Made by a program: the position numbers and the translations under genes. A stretch of DNA of 64,000 bases from JAOZTV01 sp965371805. GTDB lineage: Bacteria > Acidobacteriota > Aminicenantia > UBA2199. Under the pieces are notes generated by a model. It saw only the letters and a list, made by a program, of their open reading frames with translations, was not told where the DNA came from and made no database searches. Positions within the stretch are counted from its first letter, which is position 1, and each line of letters starts with the position of its first letter. The DNA lies in the NCBI GenBank assembly GCA_965371805.1, contig CBDUZW010000015.1:1-64000 (forward strand), given 5' to 3'. Below, in pieces: positions 53,818 to 63,651 of this stretch.

Positions 53818-54447
53818 ATGAGACAATTAAAGAAACAGATTATGAAACTATTACAGAAAAGTAACTCCCCTAGATTAAGTCAGACTAAACCTCTTTTTAT
53901 AAACATGAACGACATAGGTCTTGTTGGCTTTAAAAGAAGTTATAAGGCAAAGAGATTGATATTAAAGATTAAAGAAGATAGTTCAGTTTTTGTCTCTGTT
54001 CCAAGAGGAGTTTCTTTTGAGATAGCTATGAGCTTTGCCATGAGTAAAGCTCAATGGATCAATGACACTATTAAGAAGATGTCATTACATAAGCAAAAGA
54101 GAGAAAGTTCCAGTATAAAAATCAATCTAATTGACAGAGATCATGCAAAGAGGATCATTAAAAACAGGGTTGAGGATATAGCAGAAAAACATGGCTTTTT
54201 TTATAATAGGATAGCAATTAAAGATCAAAAGACAATTTGGGGTAGCTGTTCGTCAAAGAATAATCTGAATTTTAATTATAAAATAGCAAGCCTGCCGGAA
54301 CAATTAATGGATTATATTATATTGCACGAACTTGTTCACACAAAAATAAAAAATCATAGTAAACTCTTTTGGAATACCCTTGATCAGTATGTCCAAAATT
54401 CAAAATCTTTAAGAAAAGAGTTAATAAACATTCAATTTTCTGGTTAA
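53818..54447 (+). CDS. YgjP-like M48-type metallopeptidase (DUF45)
   Basis: A 209-residue predicted metal-dependent hydrolase of the YgjP/WLM family. The zinc motif is 'YIILHELVHTKIKNHSKLFW' (HExxH plus distal His) and 'KTIWGSCSSKNNLNFNYKI' is the conserved segment before it. Its cellular role is unknown; DUF45 proteins often accompany restriction genes but no such genes are present here. It ends three bases before the convergent flavoprotein gene. Confidence 0.88.
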   Translation: MRQLKKQIMKLLQKSNSPRLSQTKPLFINMNDIGLVGFKRSYKAKRLILKIKEDSSVFVSVPRGVSFEIAMSFAMSKAQWINDTIKKMSLHKQKRESSSIKINLIDRDHAKRIIKNRVEDIAEKHGFFYNRIAIKDQKTIWGSCSSKNNLNFNYKIASLPEQLMDYIILHELVHTKIKNHSKLFWNTLDQYVQNSKSLRKELINIQFSG

Positions 54448-54450
54448 TAC

Positions 54451-55701
54451 TTAATTATCTCTCATACTTCTGCCGGCAATATATCCGGTTGAAAATGCTG
54501 CCTGAAGGTTAAATCCACCTGTGTCGGCATCTATATCAATTATTTCTCCGGCAAAGTAGAGTCCTTCTACTATTTTTGATTCCATTGTTTTTTGGTTAAT
54601 TTCTTTTGTAATAATTCCACCATTTGTAATTATTGCATTATTATACGATAAAAAACCTTTTACTTTCAGTGTAAACTCTTTTAATAATAATCGTATTTTT
54701 TTTCGTTCATTAGAATTAATTTGATTTAGTTTTTTCTTTTCAGGTATATCTAATTCATTTAGAAAAACCGATATCATTTTTATTGGCAGAAGTTTTGAGA
54801 TCAAGTGTTTCAGATCCAAATTAGGATTTTCCTTTATTTCTCTTAAAATTCTATTATCAATTTTTTTATGATCAAGTGCCGGTTTTAAGTCAATTAAGAT
54901 CGAAACTTCAAAATTTTCATTTAATAGTTCAACAATATCTTTACTTATTGTCAAAATAACCGGGCCTGTGACTCCATATTGCCTGAACTCCATCTCTCCA
55001 AATTCTTCTCTAGTTTTTTTTTTTACTCCATTTTTCTCAGACCAGACTGATACTGAAATATTTTTTAATGCAAGGTCATTTAAGTTTTTTGGAATATCAC
55101 CATATATTGTTAATGGGACTAAAGCAGGAAAGACAGGGCTAATTAAATGACCAAATTTCGCAGCAAATCTATATCCGTCTCCACTTGATCCTGTATTTGG
55201 GTAGGATTTTCCACCCGTTGCAATAAGAAGTTTTTTACAGGAAATAGTTTTATTGTCTGCCTGAATATAGAATTTATCTTCTTTTTTTGAAATATTTGAG
55301 ACTGAATAATTTGTAATAATTGGTATATTCAAATCCATTAACTTATTTAATAAAGCACGAACAAGTTCTTTAGAATCATCACTCTCTAAAAAATACCTGC
55401 CTCCCCTTTCAAGTTTAAATTTCACTCCCAAATCCGCAAAATATTTTAACAACTCTTCATTAAAAAAACTTGAAAACGAATATCTTAAAAATCTGCCGTT
55501 TTTCCCAAAATGTGATAAAAAATCTTTTAATTCCGCACTATTTGTAATATTGCACCTGCCCTTACCAGAAATCTCCAGTTTTTTTGCAGGCTTTTCCATC
55601 TTTTCAAGTATACAAATTTTATTTGAAGGACTATAGGACTCAATCGCCCCAATCAGACCGGCTGCGCCGGCTCCAATAATTATAATATCATATTCTTTCA
55701 T
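54451..55701 (-). CDS. YhiN/HI0933-family NAD(P)/FAD-dependent oxidoreductase
   Basis: A 416-residue flavoprotein of the HI0933/YhiN family. The Rossmann motif is 'DIIIIGAGAAGLIGAIE' at the N-terminus, with 'KLEISGKGRCNITNS', 'LLIATGGKSYPNTGSSGDGYRFA' (in parts), 'FRQYGVTGPVILTIS' and the C-terminal 'YFAGEIIDIDADTGGFNLQAA' (in parts). Some homologues have been reported to act on RNA bases, but most are uncharacterised. ATG 55701 is used, since it overlaps the glgP stop as ATGA; the longer ORF from 55728 lies inside glgP. Confidence 0.9.
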   Translation of the reverse strand: MKEYDIIIIGAGAAGLIGAIESYSPSNKICILEKMEKPAKKLEISGKGRCNITNSAELKDFLSHFGKNGRFLRYSFSSFFNEELLKYFADLGVKFKLERGGRYFLESDDSKELVRALLNKLMDLNIPIITNYSVSNISKKEDKFYIQADNKTISCKKLLIATGGKSYPNTGSSGDGYRFAAKFGHLISPVFPALVPLTIYGDIPKNLNDLALKNISVSVWSEKNGVKKKTREEFGEMEFRQYGVTGPVILTISKDIVELLNENFEVSILIDLKPALDHKKIDNRILREIKENPNLDLKHLISKLLPIKMISVFLNELDIPEKKKLNQINSNERKKIRLLLKEFTLKVKGFLSYNNAIITNGGIITKEINQKTMESKIVEGLYFAGEIIDIDADTGGFNLQAAFSTGYIAGRSMRDN

Positions 55702-58187
55702 TTTATATGAACAGGTTTTACCTTCCATATTTCTTTTGCATACTCAGCAATTGTTCTATCTGTTGAAAATTTCCCCATATTTGCAACATTAAGAATTGAC
55801 ATTTTTATCCATTTTTCCTGATCTCTATAGGTTTCATCAACAATATCCTGACTCTTAATATATGAACCATAGTCGGCAAGAAGCATATAATTATCACCAT
55901 GATTTAAGAGAGAGTCGATTATTGGATGAAACAGATCCAGTTCATTTTTTGAGAAATAACCGTTCTTGATCATATCTAATGCCTGCCTGAGCTCTCTGTT
56001 TGTATTATAAAAATCCCAGGGATTGTAATTTTCTCCTTTGAGTTTTTCAACACCCTCCTCATCAAGTCCAAAAATAAAGATGTTTTCTTCTCCTACCTCT
56101 TCCTTTATTTCTATATTTGCTCCATCAAGTGTTCCAATAGTTAATGCGCCATTTAATGCAAACTTCATATTTCCTGTTCCTGAGGCTTCAGTTCCTGCTG
56201 TTGATACCTGTTGTGAAAGATCTGCTGCAGGAATTATTTTTTCAGCATTTGAGACAGCATAATTCCGGAGAAATATTACCTTTAGTCTCTCCCCAATATC
56301 CGGGTCATTGTTTACAACATCTCCTATACAATTGATCAACTTTATTATAAGTTTTGCCATATGGTATCCGGGAGCTGCTTTTCCTGCAAAGATTACCGTC
56401 CTGGCCTGGAATATTCCGTCAGGATTTGCTTTTATTCTATTAAAACGGGTAATTACAGATAAGGCATTTAGTAATTGTCTTTTATATTCATGTATTCTTT
56501 TTATATGACAGTCAAAAATAGAATCTGTGTTTATCTCTATTCCATTCCTTTTAGAAACATATTTTTGTAATCTTTTCTTATTTGCTTTTTTTATCTCCGC
56601 CCACTTTTCTTTAAACTTTATATCTTCAGAATATGGGATCAACTTCTTTAGTTTGTAAAGATCGACAATCCATTCATCTCCAATTACTGATGTGATTAGA
56701 TCCGATAGCCCCGGATTACATAATTCCAGCCATCTTCGCTGGGTAATTCCATTTGTTTTATTATTAAATTTTTCAGGAAAAAGTTTATAAAAGTCAGAAA
56801 AAATATGTTTTTTTATTATTTCTGTATGAAGTGCCGCAACGCCATTCAATGAATGACTCCCAATAATTGCAAGATTTGCCATTCGAACTTGTTTATGATC
56901 ACCCTCTTCAATTATAGACAGACTTCTTAACATATTTTCATTCTTTTCTATAATAATTTTTATACTTTCCAGAAACCTATGATTTATTTCATAAATTAAC
57001 TGCATATGTCTTGGGAGCAGGTTCGTCATTAAAGATACTGACCATTTTTCCAGGGCCTCCGGTAATATTGTATGGTTCGTATATCCAAAAGTTTTTAATG
57101 TTACATTCCAGGAATAATCCCACTCTAATCCTTCCAGATCAACAAGTATCCTCATGAGCTCTGGAATGGCTATTGCCGGGTGTGTGTCATTTAATTGTAT
57201 GGCTACTTTTTCCGGAAACATATTATAATTTTCATGGTTTAGTTTATATTCTTTTATAATATCCTGCAATGTTGCAGATACAAAGAAATATTCCTGTTTT
57301 AACCTTAGTTCTTTTCCTTCATCAATATTATCATTGGGGTATAAAACTTTAGATATGTTTTCTGAGGAGGATTTTTCAGCAACCGCCTTACGATAATTCC
57401 CATCATTGAAATATTGCAAATTGAACTCTCTTGAAGATTTTGCAGACCATAATCTCAAATTATTAACAGTTTTACAATTATATCCGGGTATCATTGTATC
57501 ATTTGCCATTGCCATAACTTTGTCAGTATTTACCCATCTCTGCCTTAAATTCCCATTATTATCGCAATAATCTTCTACTGAACCATAGAATCTCACCGGG
57601 TAAAGACGTTCTGGTCTTTGAAACTCCCAGGGATTCCCATATCGCAGCCAGTTATCAGCCTGTTCAACCTGATATCCATTTTTGATATCCTGAAAAAAAA
57701 TCCCGAATTCATATCTGATTCCATATCCGGTTGCAGGGAGTTCAAGAGTTGCCATAGAATCTAAAAAACAGGCAGCCAGCCTTCCAAGACCACCATTTCC
57801 AAGGCCTGCATCATATTCCATTCCTCTCAATTCCTCCAGATCATACCCAAGATCTATCATTGCTTTATTTGTATTATCATAAAGACCAAGGTTAATGAGG
57901 CTGTTACCAAGTGTTCTGCCTATTAAAAATTCAAGAGAGAGGTAATATATCTTTTTGGGATCTTTCTCATAATGCACCTTAAGAGTTTCTGTTCGTTTTT
58001 CAATCATCCTATCTCTTATTGAGTGGGCAAGGCTGAAAAATTTGTCCATTTCAGTTGCATTATATGAATTTTTTCCAAGTGAATATTCTAAATGATTTAC
58101 AAAAGATTTTTTTAATGACGGGATATCACTTCCTTTAAAATCATTTGTCTCAGGTGTTAAATTTATATTTTTTATTTTATCGTTCAT
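55698..58187 (-). CDS. glgP: Glycogen/maltodextrin phosphorylase
   Basis: An 829-residue phosphorylase releasing glucose-1-phosphate from alpha-1,4-glucans. The PLP-binding Lys lies in 'EASGTGNMKFALNGALTIG' and 'GLGNGGLGRLAACFLDSMATL' (in parts) and 'RWVNTDKVMAMAND' are family strings. Length is standard. AAGGAGAAAGAG precedes the ATG, ten bases after the glgX stop. With glgX it forms a glycogen breakdown operon. Confidence 0.96.
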   Translation of the reverse strand: MNDKIKNINLTPETNDFKGSDIPSLKKSFVNHLEYSLGKNSYNATEMDKFFSLAHSIRDRMIEKRTETLKVHYEKDPKKIYYLSLEFLIGRTLGNSLINLGLYDNTNKAMIDLGYDLEELRGMEYDAGLGNGGLGRLAACFLDSMATLELPATGYGIRYEFGIFFQDIKNGYQVEQADNWLRYGNPWEFQRPERLYPVRFYGSVEDYCDNNGNLRQRWVNTDKVMAMANDTMIPGYNCKTVNNLRLWSAKSSREFNLQYFNDGNYRKAVAEKSSSENISKVLYPNDNIDEGKELRLKQEYFFVSATLQDIIKEYKLNHENYNMFPEKVAIQLNDTHPAIAIPELMRILVDLEGLEWDYSWNVTLKTFGYTNHTILPEALEKWSVSLMTNLLPRHMQLIYEINHRFLESIKIIIEKNENMLRSLSIIEEGDHKQVRMANLAIIGSHSLNGVAALHTEIIKKHIFSDFYKLFPEKFNNKTNGITQRRWLELCNPGLSDLITSVIGDEWIVDLYKLKKLIPYSEDIKFKEKWAEIKKANKKRLQKYVSKRNGIEINTDSIFDCHIKRIHEYKRQLLNALSVITRFNRIKANPDGIFQARTVIFAGKAAPGYHMAKLIIKLINCIGDVVNNDPDIGERLKVIFLRNYAVSNAEKIIPAADLSQQVSTAGTEASGTGNMKFALNGALTIGTLDGANIEIKEEVGEENIFIFGLDEEGVEKLKGENYNPWDFYNTNRELRQALDMIKNGYFSKNELDLFHPIIDSLLNHGDNYMLLADYGSYIKSQDIVDETYRDQEKWIKMSILNVANMGKFSTDRTIAEYAKEIWKVKPVHIK

Positions 58188-58197
58188 CTCTTTCTCC

Positions 58198-60297
58198 TTA
58201 AATGAGCCTTAATACTATCATACTTTTTTCCGCTACCGATATACTCTTCCCATTATGTTCTAATTCTACTCCCATAGGTGTTATATCAAATGGTGAGTAT
58301 TTATCAGTATCAACTATTTTTTTCCATCTTTTTTTACCGGGTTTATAAGGAGCAGGGATATTAAAAAGCATATTATTATTACTATTAAACATTATATATA
58401 TTTCCTGAAGATCTTCAGTTCTTAAAAGAACTCCAAAAGCCAGAGTATCTGTCTCCCAGTCCAATTTATTTCCATCATCTCCAAACCACATAATTTCTTT
58501 TTTCTCTTCGTTATCAGAATAATCCTTTTTATAGAAATCTCTGTTAAAAAAAGCGGATAAAATTTTTCTTATCTCTATCATTCCTTTAAAAAAATCAAAT
58601 ATATGTCTGTTTGTCTCAAGCAGATTCCAGTCAAACCATGAAATCTCATTGTCCTGACAATATGCATTATTATTTCCCTTTTGAGTTCTCAAAAATTCAT
58701 CTCCACCATTTATCATTGGAGTCCCAAGGGATAAGAAAAGTGTAGCAATAAGATTTTTTGCCTGTTTCTCTCTGAGTTTGATTATCTTTGTATCTGTGGT
58801 TTCACCTTCTATTCCATGGTTAAAACTAAAATTATGATCTTCACCATCTTCATTATCATGATCATTATCATTATTGTGTTTCTTATTATAACTTGCCCAA
58901 TCCCACATAGTATACCCATCATGACTGAATATAAAATTGATACCCTGCTGTGGCATTCTTTCATTATTAAAAAGATCTGAACTACCGGTAATCCTTGTTG
59001 CAAAATCCCCAAGTGACCCGGGATCACCTCTCCAGAATTTCCTGACATCATCTCTATACTTCCCATTCCATTCAGCCCATCTACCTTTAAAACCACCAAC
59101 CTGATATCCACCTCCGGCATCCCATGCCTCAGCAATAATTTTAGTATCTCTTAATAAAGGAGATTCCTCAATTCTTTTCATCAAAGGAGAATATTCCAGA
59201 AGCTTTCCCTTCTCATCCCTGTTTAATGCTGAAGCTAGATCGAACCTGAATCCATCAACATGCATTTCCAGAACCCAATAGTGAAGACAATCTATAATAA
59301 AATCACTTACAACCGGATGATTGCAGTTTAATGTATTTCCACAACCGGTATATTCGAGATAATCTCCATTTTTTGAATCAATCATATAATATATGTCATT
59401 ATCAATTCCTTTGAAGCTAAGGGTTTTATCAAGTTGCCCTCCTTCAACTGTATGGTTGAAAACAATATCAAGAATGATTTCAATACCGGCCTTATGCAGT
59501 TCCTTTACCATTTGTTTAAACTCTATAACCTGCTCACCGGAATCATTTTTCACAGAATATCTACCATTAGGAGCAAAAAAGCCCAGGGTATTATATCCCC
59601 AATAATTATTTAATACCTCATCTGAATTTTGATTTTTACGATTATCTCTAAATATACTAAATTCATTAACAGGCAAAAGTTCAATCGCTGAAATCCCCAG
59701 CTCTTTAAAATATGGTATTTTTTCGACAAGACCACTATATGTTCCCGGATTTTTTACTTTTGACGTATTACCGGCAGTAAAACCCCTCAAATTTACCTCA
59801 TAAATAATTGTATCTTGTAAAGATATTCGAAGCTGCCTGTCTCCTTCCCAATTGAAATCATCTAAGCATACAATCCCCTTTGCCATTTTTGCCGGGTTAT
59901 TAAAAAATTTTTGAGAGTCACTATTCTTCTCATCTGGAAATGAATCTATTCTGCCTGTAAAAGCTTTTGCATAGGGATCAAGAAGAAGTGCATCCTTATT
60001 AAAGATTTTTCCGGATTCCGGATCTAATGGACCATCCATTTTCCAAAGATAGTACCAGCCAGCAGAGAGACCTTCAATAAAAGCATACCAGTGATCACCT
60101 ATTCTGTTCGTCTCCTTTGTCAATTCAAAAATATAGTCTGGTTCTTCTCCATCTTTTATTTTAAATAATAATAACCATGCACGCGTTGCATTGCGGCTGA
60201 ATATTGAAAACAAGACTCCTCTCTCTTTGACAGTTGCTCCAGATTTTATACTACTAATATCAGTATTTATATTTATTCTAATTTCCCTTTCCATCAT
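58198..60297 (-). CDS. glgX: Glycogen debranching enzyme (isoamylase/GlgX type)
   Basis: A 699-residue GH13 enzyme cleaving alpha-1,6 branches of glycogen limit dextrins. An N-terminal CBM48-like domain (about 15-125) precedes the barrel with 'VFNHTVEGG', 'VDGFRFDLASALNRD' (nucleophile Asp), 'KIIAEAWDAGG' (acid/base Glu) and 'FIFSHDGYTMWDWASYN' (Asp). Family assignment to GlgX rests on length and these strings. It sits between the Cache hybrid kinase and glgP with one-base and ten-base gaps, so all three are probably one transcript. Confidence 0.94.
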   Translation of the reverse strand: MMEREIRININTDISSIKSGATVKERGVLFSIFSRNATRAWLLLFKIKDGEEPDYIFELTKETNRIGDHWYAFIEGLSAGWYYLWKMDGPLDPESGKIFNKDALLLDPYAKAFTGRIDSFPDEKNSDSQKFFNNPAKMAKGIVCLDDFNWEGDRQLRISLQDTIIYEVNLRGFTAGNTSKVKNPGTYSGLVEKIPYFKELGISAIELLPVNEFSIFRDNRKNQNSDEVLNNYWGYNTLGFFAPNGRYSVKNDSGEQVIEFKQMVKELHKAGIEIILDIVFNHTVEGGQLDKTLSFKGIDNDIYYMIDSKNGDYLEYTGCGNTLNCNHPVVSDFIIDCLHYWVLEMHVDGFRFDLASALNRDEKGKLLEYSPLMKRIEESPLLRDTKIIAEAWDAGGGYQVGGFKGRWAEWNGKYRDDVRKFWRGDPGSLGDFATRITGSSDLFNNERMPQQGINFIFSHDGYTMWDWASYNKKHNNDNDHDNEDGEDHNFSFNHGIEGETTDTKIIKLREKQAKNLIATLFLSLGTPMINGGDEFLRTQKGNNNAYCQDNEISWFDWNLLETNRHIFDFFKGMIEIRKILSAFFNRDFYKKDYSDNEEKKEIMWFGDDGNKLDWETDTLAFGVLLRTEDLQEIYIMFNSNNNMLFNIPAPYKPGKKRWKKIVDTDKYSPFDITPMGVELEHNGKSISVAEKSMIVLRLI

Positions 60298-60298
60298 C

Positions 60299-63199
60299 TT
60301 ATTGAAAAAGGACAGTTTTTATGCTTTTCGATAGAGTTTCTACACTATACGGTTTTCGGATATATTTTGCAACACCTAATTTTATAGCCTCAGTAACTCT
60401 TTCTGTTTCGGAAAAACCACTAACAATTATTGCTTTTTGTTTCGGATTTTCAGATAAAATCTTCTTGTATGTATCAAGTCCATCTATACCCGGGTCCATT
60501 ATCATATCTAATAATAAAAGATCAACTTTATTCTGTTTTAAATATTCAATTGCCTTTTCACCACTCTCAACAAAAGTTACTGAATACCCTATTCTTGTCA
60601 ATATATCATATGCAAGTTCCCGCTGCTCTAATACATCATCAATAACCAGAATTTTCTCTCCATTCCCAAGAAATTCATTAACATTAAATTCACTATTTGC
60701 TCTTGTTAATTCTCTGTTTGTAACAGGGAAATAAAGAGTAAAAGTAGTTCCTTTATCTACAATACTGTTTATATCTATAAAACCTTTATGATCCTTTATA
60801 GTACCCCAGACAACAGCCATTCCAAGACCGGTCCCACTCTTTCCCATCTTCTTTTTTGTATAAAATGGCTCAAATATTCGTTCAATATCTGTGGGAGAAA
60901 TTCCTACTCCACAATCTTTAACTTCGAGAACTGAATAATTTCCCTCCTTGATTATTTCATACTTTTTTATATCTTTTTCAAAATATTTGTTTTTTGTAGA
61001 AATTATTATTTCACCACCTTTTTTCATCGATTCAGCTGCATTGGAAATAAGATTCATTAAGCTTTTCATAAGATGAACCTTTGAACCGATGATATTGAAT
61101 AGATTATCTTTTAAATTTTCTCTCACGATAATGTCAGGATGGAAAGATTGGAGCTTTTTAAATTCCAGACTGCTTAAATATTCATTTATTAAGCTATTTA
61201 AATTAACTACTGTCGTAGTTGAAACGCCTCTTCTAGCAAGAGTAAGGAGGTCCTGAACAATTGCAGCAGCTTTTTTTCCACTTTCCTTAATGGTTGTTAA
61301 GGGTCTTTTCATCGGGCTGTCTTGCGGAATTTTTGTTAATAGTAAATCAGGATAGCTGACAAGTCCGGATAAAATATTATTAAGATCATGAGCAACACCA
61401 CCAGCCAGGGTTCCGAGGGCTTCCATTTTTTTTGACTGCTCAAGTTTTTCTTCAAGCACCTCTTTCTCTTTTTTTGACAATTCCTGGTCTGTAACATCTC
61501 GAATTATTGACACTAAATACTGATCATTATTTAATTCAATCTGTTCAGAAGAAACCATACAATGTCTTATTTTTTTATCTTTTCTTCTAAGTAGAAAATT
61601 AAAATCCTTTACAAACCCCTCTTCATCGATTGTGTTAATCATATCTTCCCTCAGAGTAGGGTTTACCCACCAATCAAGTTCAAGAGCTGATCTTTCAATA
61701 GCTTCCTCTTTTAAATACCCCGTTACTGTTTCAAGATTTAAATTCACATTAACAATTTTGCTATCACTTTTTCTACTTAATACAATCAAATAAGGACTAT
61801 TTTCAAATACCTTTATGAATTTTTCATTTGATTCAAAGAGGGCTTTTTCTGTATTCTTTCTCAATAAAAGATCTCTCTCTAAATTGTCAAAGGACTCTTC
61901 TGTTTTTAATGCCATTTTATCAAAAGATAAAGAGAGTTCGCCTATCTCATCTTCAGTCCTTATATTCGACCTTGCACCTAGGTCTCCCTGATGGATTTCC
62001 CTTGAAACAGCTGTTATTTTTTTTATCGGACGTATAATAAAATAGAAAATAACCAAAATAATTATTATAAACAAAATAAATAGAAAGCCCAAACTACTTA
62101 GAATAAAGCGCAACCTTAATTCAGGAAATAACTCTAATATTTCATCTTCGGGAATAATAGATGCAATATACCAATTTAAAACATTGAGTTTTTTTGATAA
62201 AAAGATATTCTTTTTTCCACTCTTTTCCAAATAAGAGAGCATCATTGGATTTTTTTCTTCTGAGTTTTTAATAGCTAATGCCATTACTTCATATAATTCA
62301 GGATTATCTGAAACCGAAATGTATAACTGGGTTCCCATTTCTGCTTTCCTTTTAAAATGTGACAAGTATTTTGGGCTTAGAATAATGTTTTTTTCTGAAT
62401 TGAAAATAAAAAAATACCCTGTTTTATAAATCTCTGATTTTAATAATTTCTCATATAATTTATTTAGAATGATATCGTGACCAACTGTTCCAATTAATTT
62501 ATTTTCTTTATATAGAGGCGAAATATAGCTTGACATCCATTTTTTTAAGATTGAATCATAGTAAGGACTTATCCATTTTCCCATGTTTTTTTGACTTATA
62601 TCATTATTAAACATATCAAAGTTAAAAATGCGACCTGGTTCGATCTCAAATGCCCAGTCTTTTTTGTACACTCTAATCATATTTTTTACAGAAATAAAAT
62701 ACATATTATGCACAAAGGTTAGTACTCCTTTTGCATAATCTTTAAATCCCGTTTCAGTCTGGAGTATAATTTTCTTTATTTCTTCTGTTACCTGGGTCCT
62801 GTTTGAGAGAAACACAGCAGATATATCATCATTTTTAAAGCCCTCAAGGTTGGTTCTGATTGCCCCATTGATTAGACTATATCTTTTTGAAAAAGCATTC
62901 ATTTCCTTTTTACTTATATCGTTTTTTAGCAGTGTTTTGATAAAAAGAACAGACTCTTTTCCAATATTTTCAACATTATTGATAAACGCTTCAATATGAT
63001 TAACCTCATTATTAATTACATGTATCATTGGAGATTTGATGTTTTCAAAAATTTGTTCTTTTACCGTCCGGGTTATATAAAGTCCAATGATCATAAAAAA
63101 TAGAGAAAAAATAATCAGGAAACTAATAGAAAATTTTTTTATTAAACTGAAATTAAATTTATTTTTTTCTTTTGTAGTAATATTTTCATCATTTTTCAT
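60299..63199 (-). CDS. Cache-domain hybrid histidine kinase
   Basis: A 966-residue membrane hybrid kinase. A helix at about 24-46 is followed by a large periplasmic dCache-type sensor (about 50-358), a second helix (about 363-387), HAMP (about 388-440, 'IRPIKKITAVSREIHQGDLGARS' in parts), a PAS domain (about 455-570), HisKA ('EALGTLAGGVAHDLNNIL'), HATPase_c ('NLISNAAESMKKGG', 'KDCGVGISPTDIERIFEPFY' and 'GTGLGMAVVWG') and a receiver (about 842-966, 'LLLLDMIMDPGIDG', 'YIRKPYSVETL'). It is the first gene of the glgX-glgP-yhiN run, with a one-base gap to glgX, which suggests that an external small-molecule signal and glycogen breakdown are expressed together. Confidence 0.91.
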   Translation of the reverse strand: MKNDENITTKEKNKFNFSLIKKFSISFLIIFSLFFMIIGLYITRTVKEQIFENIKSPMIHVINNEVNHIEAFINNVENIGKESVLFIKTLLKNDISKKEMNAFSKRYSLINGAIRTNLEGFKNDDISAVFLSNRTQVTEEIKKIILQTETGFKDYAKGVLTFVHNMYFISVKNMIRVYKKDWAFEIEPGRIFNFDMFNNDISQKNMGKWISPYYDSILKKWMSSYISPLYKENKLIGTVGHDIILNKLYEKLLKSEIYKTGYFFIFNSEKNIILSPKYLSHFKRKAEMGTQLYISVSDNPELYEVMALAIKNSEEKNPMMLSYLEKSGKKNIFLSKKLNVLNWYIASIIPEDEILELFPELRLRFILSSLGFLFILFIIIILVIFYFIIRPIKKITAVSREIHQGDLGARSNIRTEDEIGELSLSFDKMALKTEESFDNLERDLLLRKNTEKALFESNEKFIKVFENSPYLIVLSRKSDSKIVNVNLNLETVTGYLKEEAIERSALELDWWVNPTLREDMINTIDEEGFVKDFNFLLRRKDKKIRHCMVSSEQIELNNDQYLVSIIRDVTDQELSKKEKEVLEEKLEQSKKMEALGTLAGGVAHDLNNILSGLVSYPDLLLTKIPQDSPMKRPLTTIKESGKKAAAIVQDLLTLARRGVSTTTVVNLNSLINEYLSSLEFKKLQSFHPDIIVRENLKDNLFNIIGSKVHLMKSLMNLISNAAESMKKGGEIIISTKNKYFEKDIKKYEIIKEGNYSVLEVKDCGVGISPTDIERIFEPFYTKKKMGKSGTGLGMAVVWGTIKDHKGFIDINSIVDKGTTFTLYFPVTNRELTRANSEFNVNEFLGNGEKILVIDDVLEQRELAYDILTRIGYSVTFVESGEKAIEYLKQNKVDLLLLDMIMDPGIDGLDTYKKILSENPKQKAIIVSGFSETERVTEAIKLGVAKYIRKPYSVETLSKSIKTVLFQ

Positions 63200-63261
63200 A
63201 TCATATAATATCCATATAACAAAACATTATAATAGTAATAAAAAATAATTTCAACTAAAAT

Positions 63262-63612
63262 TTACTTATTCGAGATAAACTGAATTTCCGATTTTATCAA
63301 CTGTGTATATGCATCTGATATTTTTAATGCATCTGTTTTTGCCATGTGATTTTCTTTGTCATTTATATACTTTGCAAATACATCTTCAAGTTTCAATTTT
63401 TTTTCTGTTAGTACTTCTTCAATCTCTGATTCTCTTAGAATAAATGACAACTCTTTTCGGAATGAGTCAAGATCAATAGTGTTTGAAAAGGTAAGATAAA
63501 TTGTAAAAAAGGAAACACCGAGTTCCTTATCAACATGAAGTTCTATTGTTATAATGGGGACTTCTATAAATGCAACAACCTTCTTTACGACTTTTTCTCT
63601 TAATAATTCCAT
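63262..63612 (-). CDS. Hypothetical protein downstream of recG
   Basis: A 116-residue, mostly soluble protein with a beta-rich first half ('VVAFIEVPIITIELHVDKELGVSFF' in parts) and charged helices in the second. I recognise no family. It has no signal peptide or membrane helix. It lies 39 bp after recG and 62 bp before the Cache kinase gene in the same orientation, so it may be co-transcribed with either. Confidence 0.6.
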   Translation of the reverse strand: MELLREKVVKKVVAFIEVPIITIELHVDKELGVSFFTIYLTFSNTIDLDSFRKELSFILRESEIEEVLTEKKLKLEDVFAKYINDKENHMAKTDALKISDAYTQLIKSEIQFISNK

Positions 63613-63651
63613 ATTATACTAAGGCATTCTATCATAAAAATTTTTATAAAT

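Noticed and set aside
53818..54447. DUF45 metallopeptidase as part of a restriction or defence cluster
   Set aside because: Such genes often neighbour type I restriction loci, but no restriction, toxin or other defence gene is nearby.
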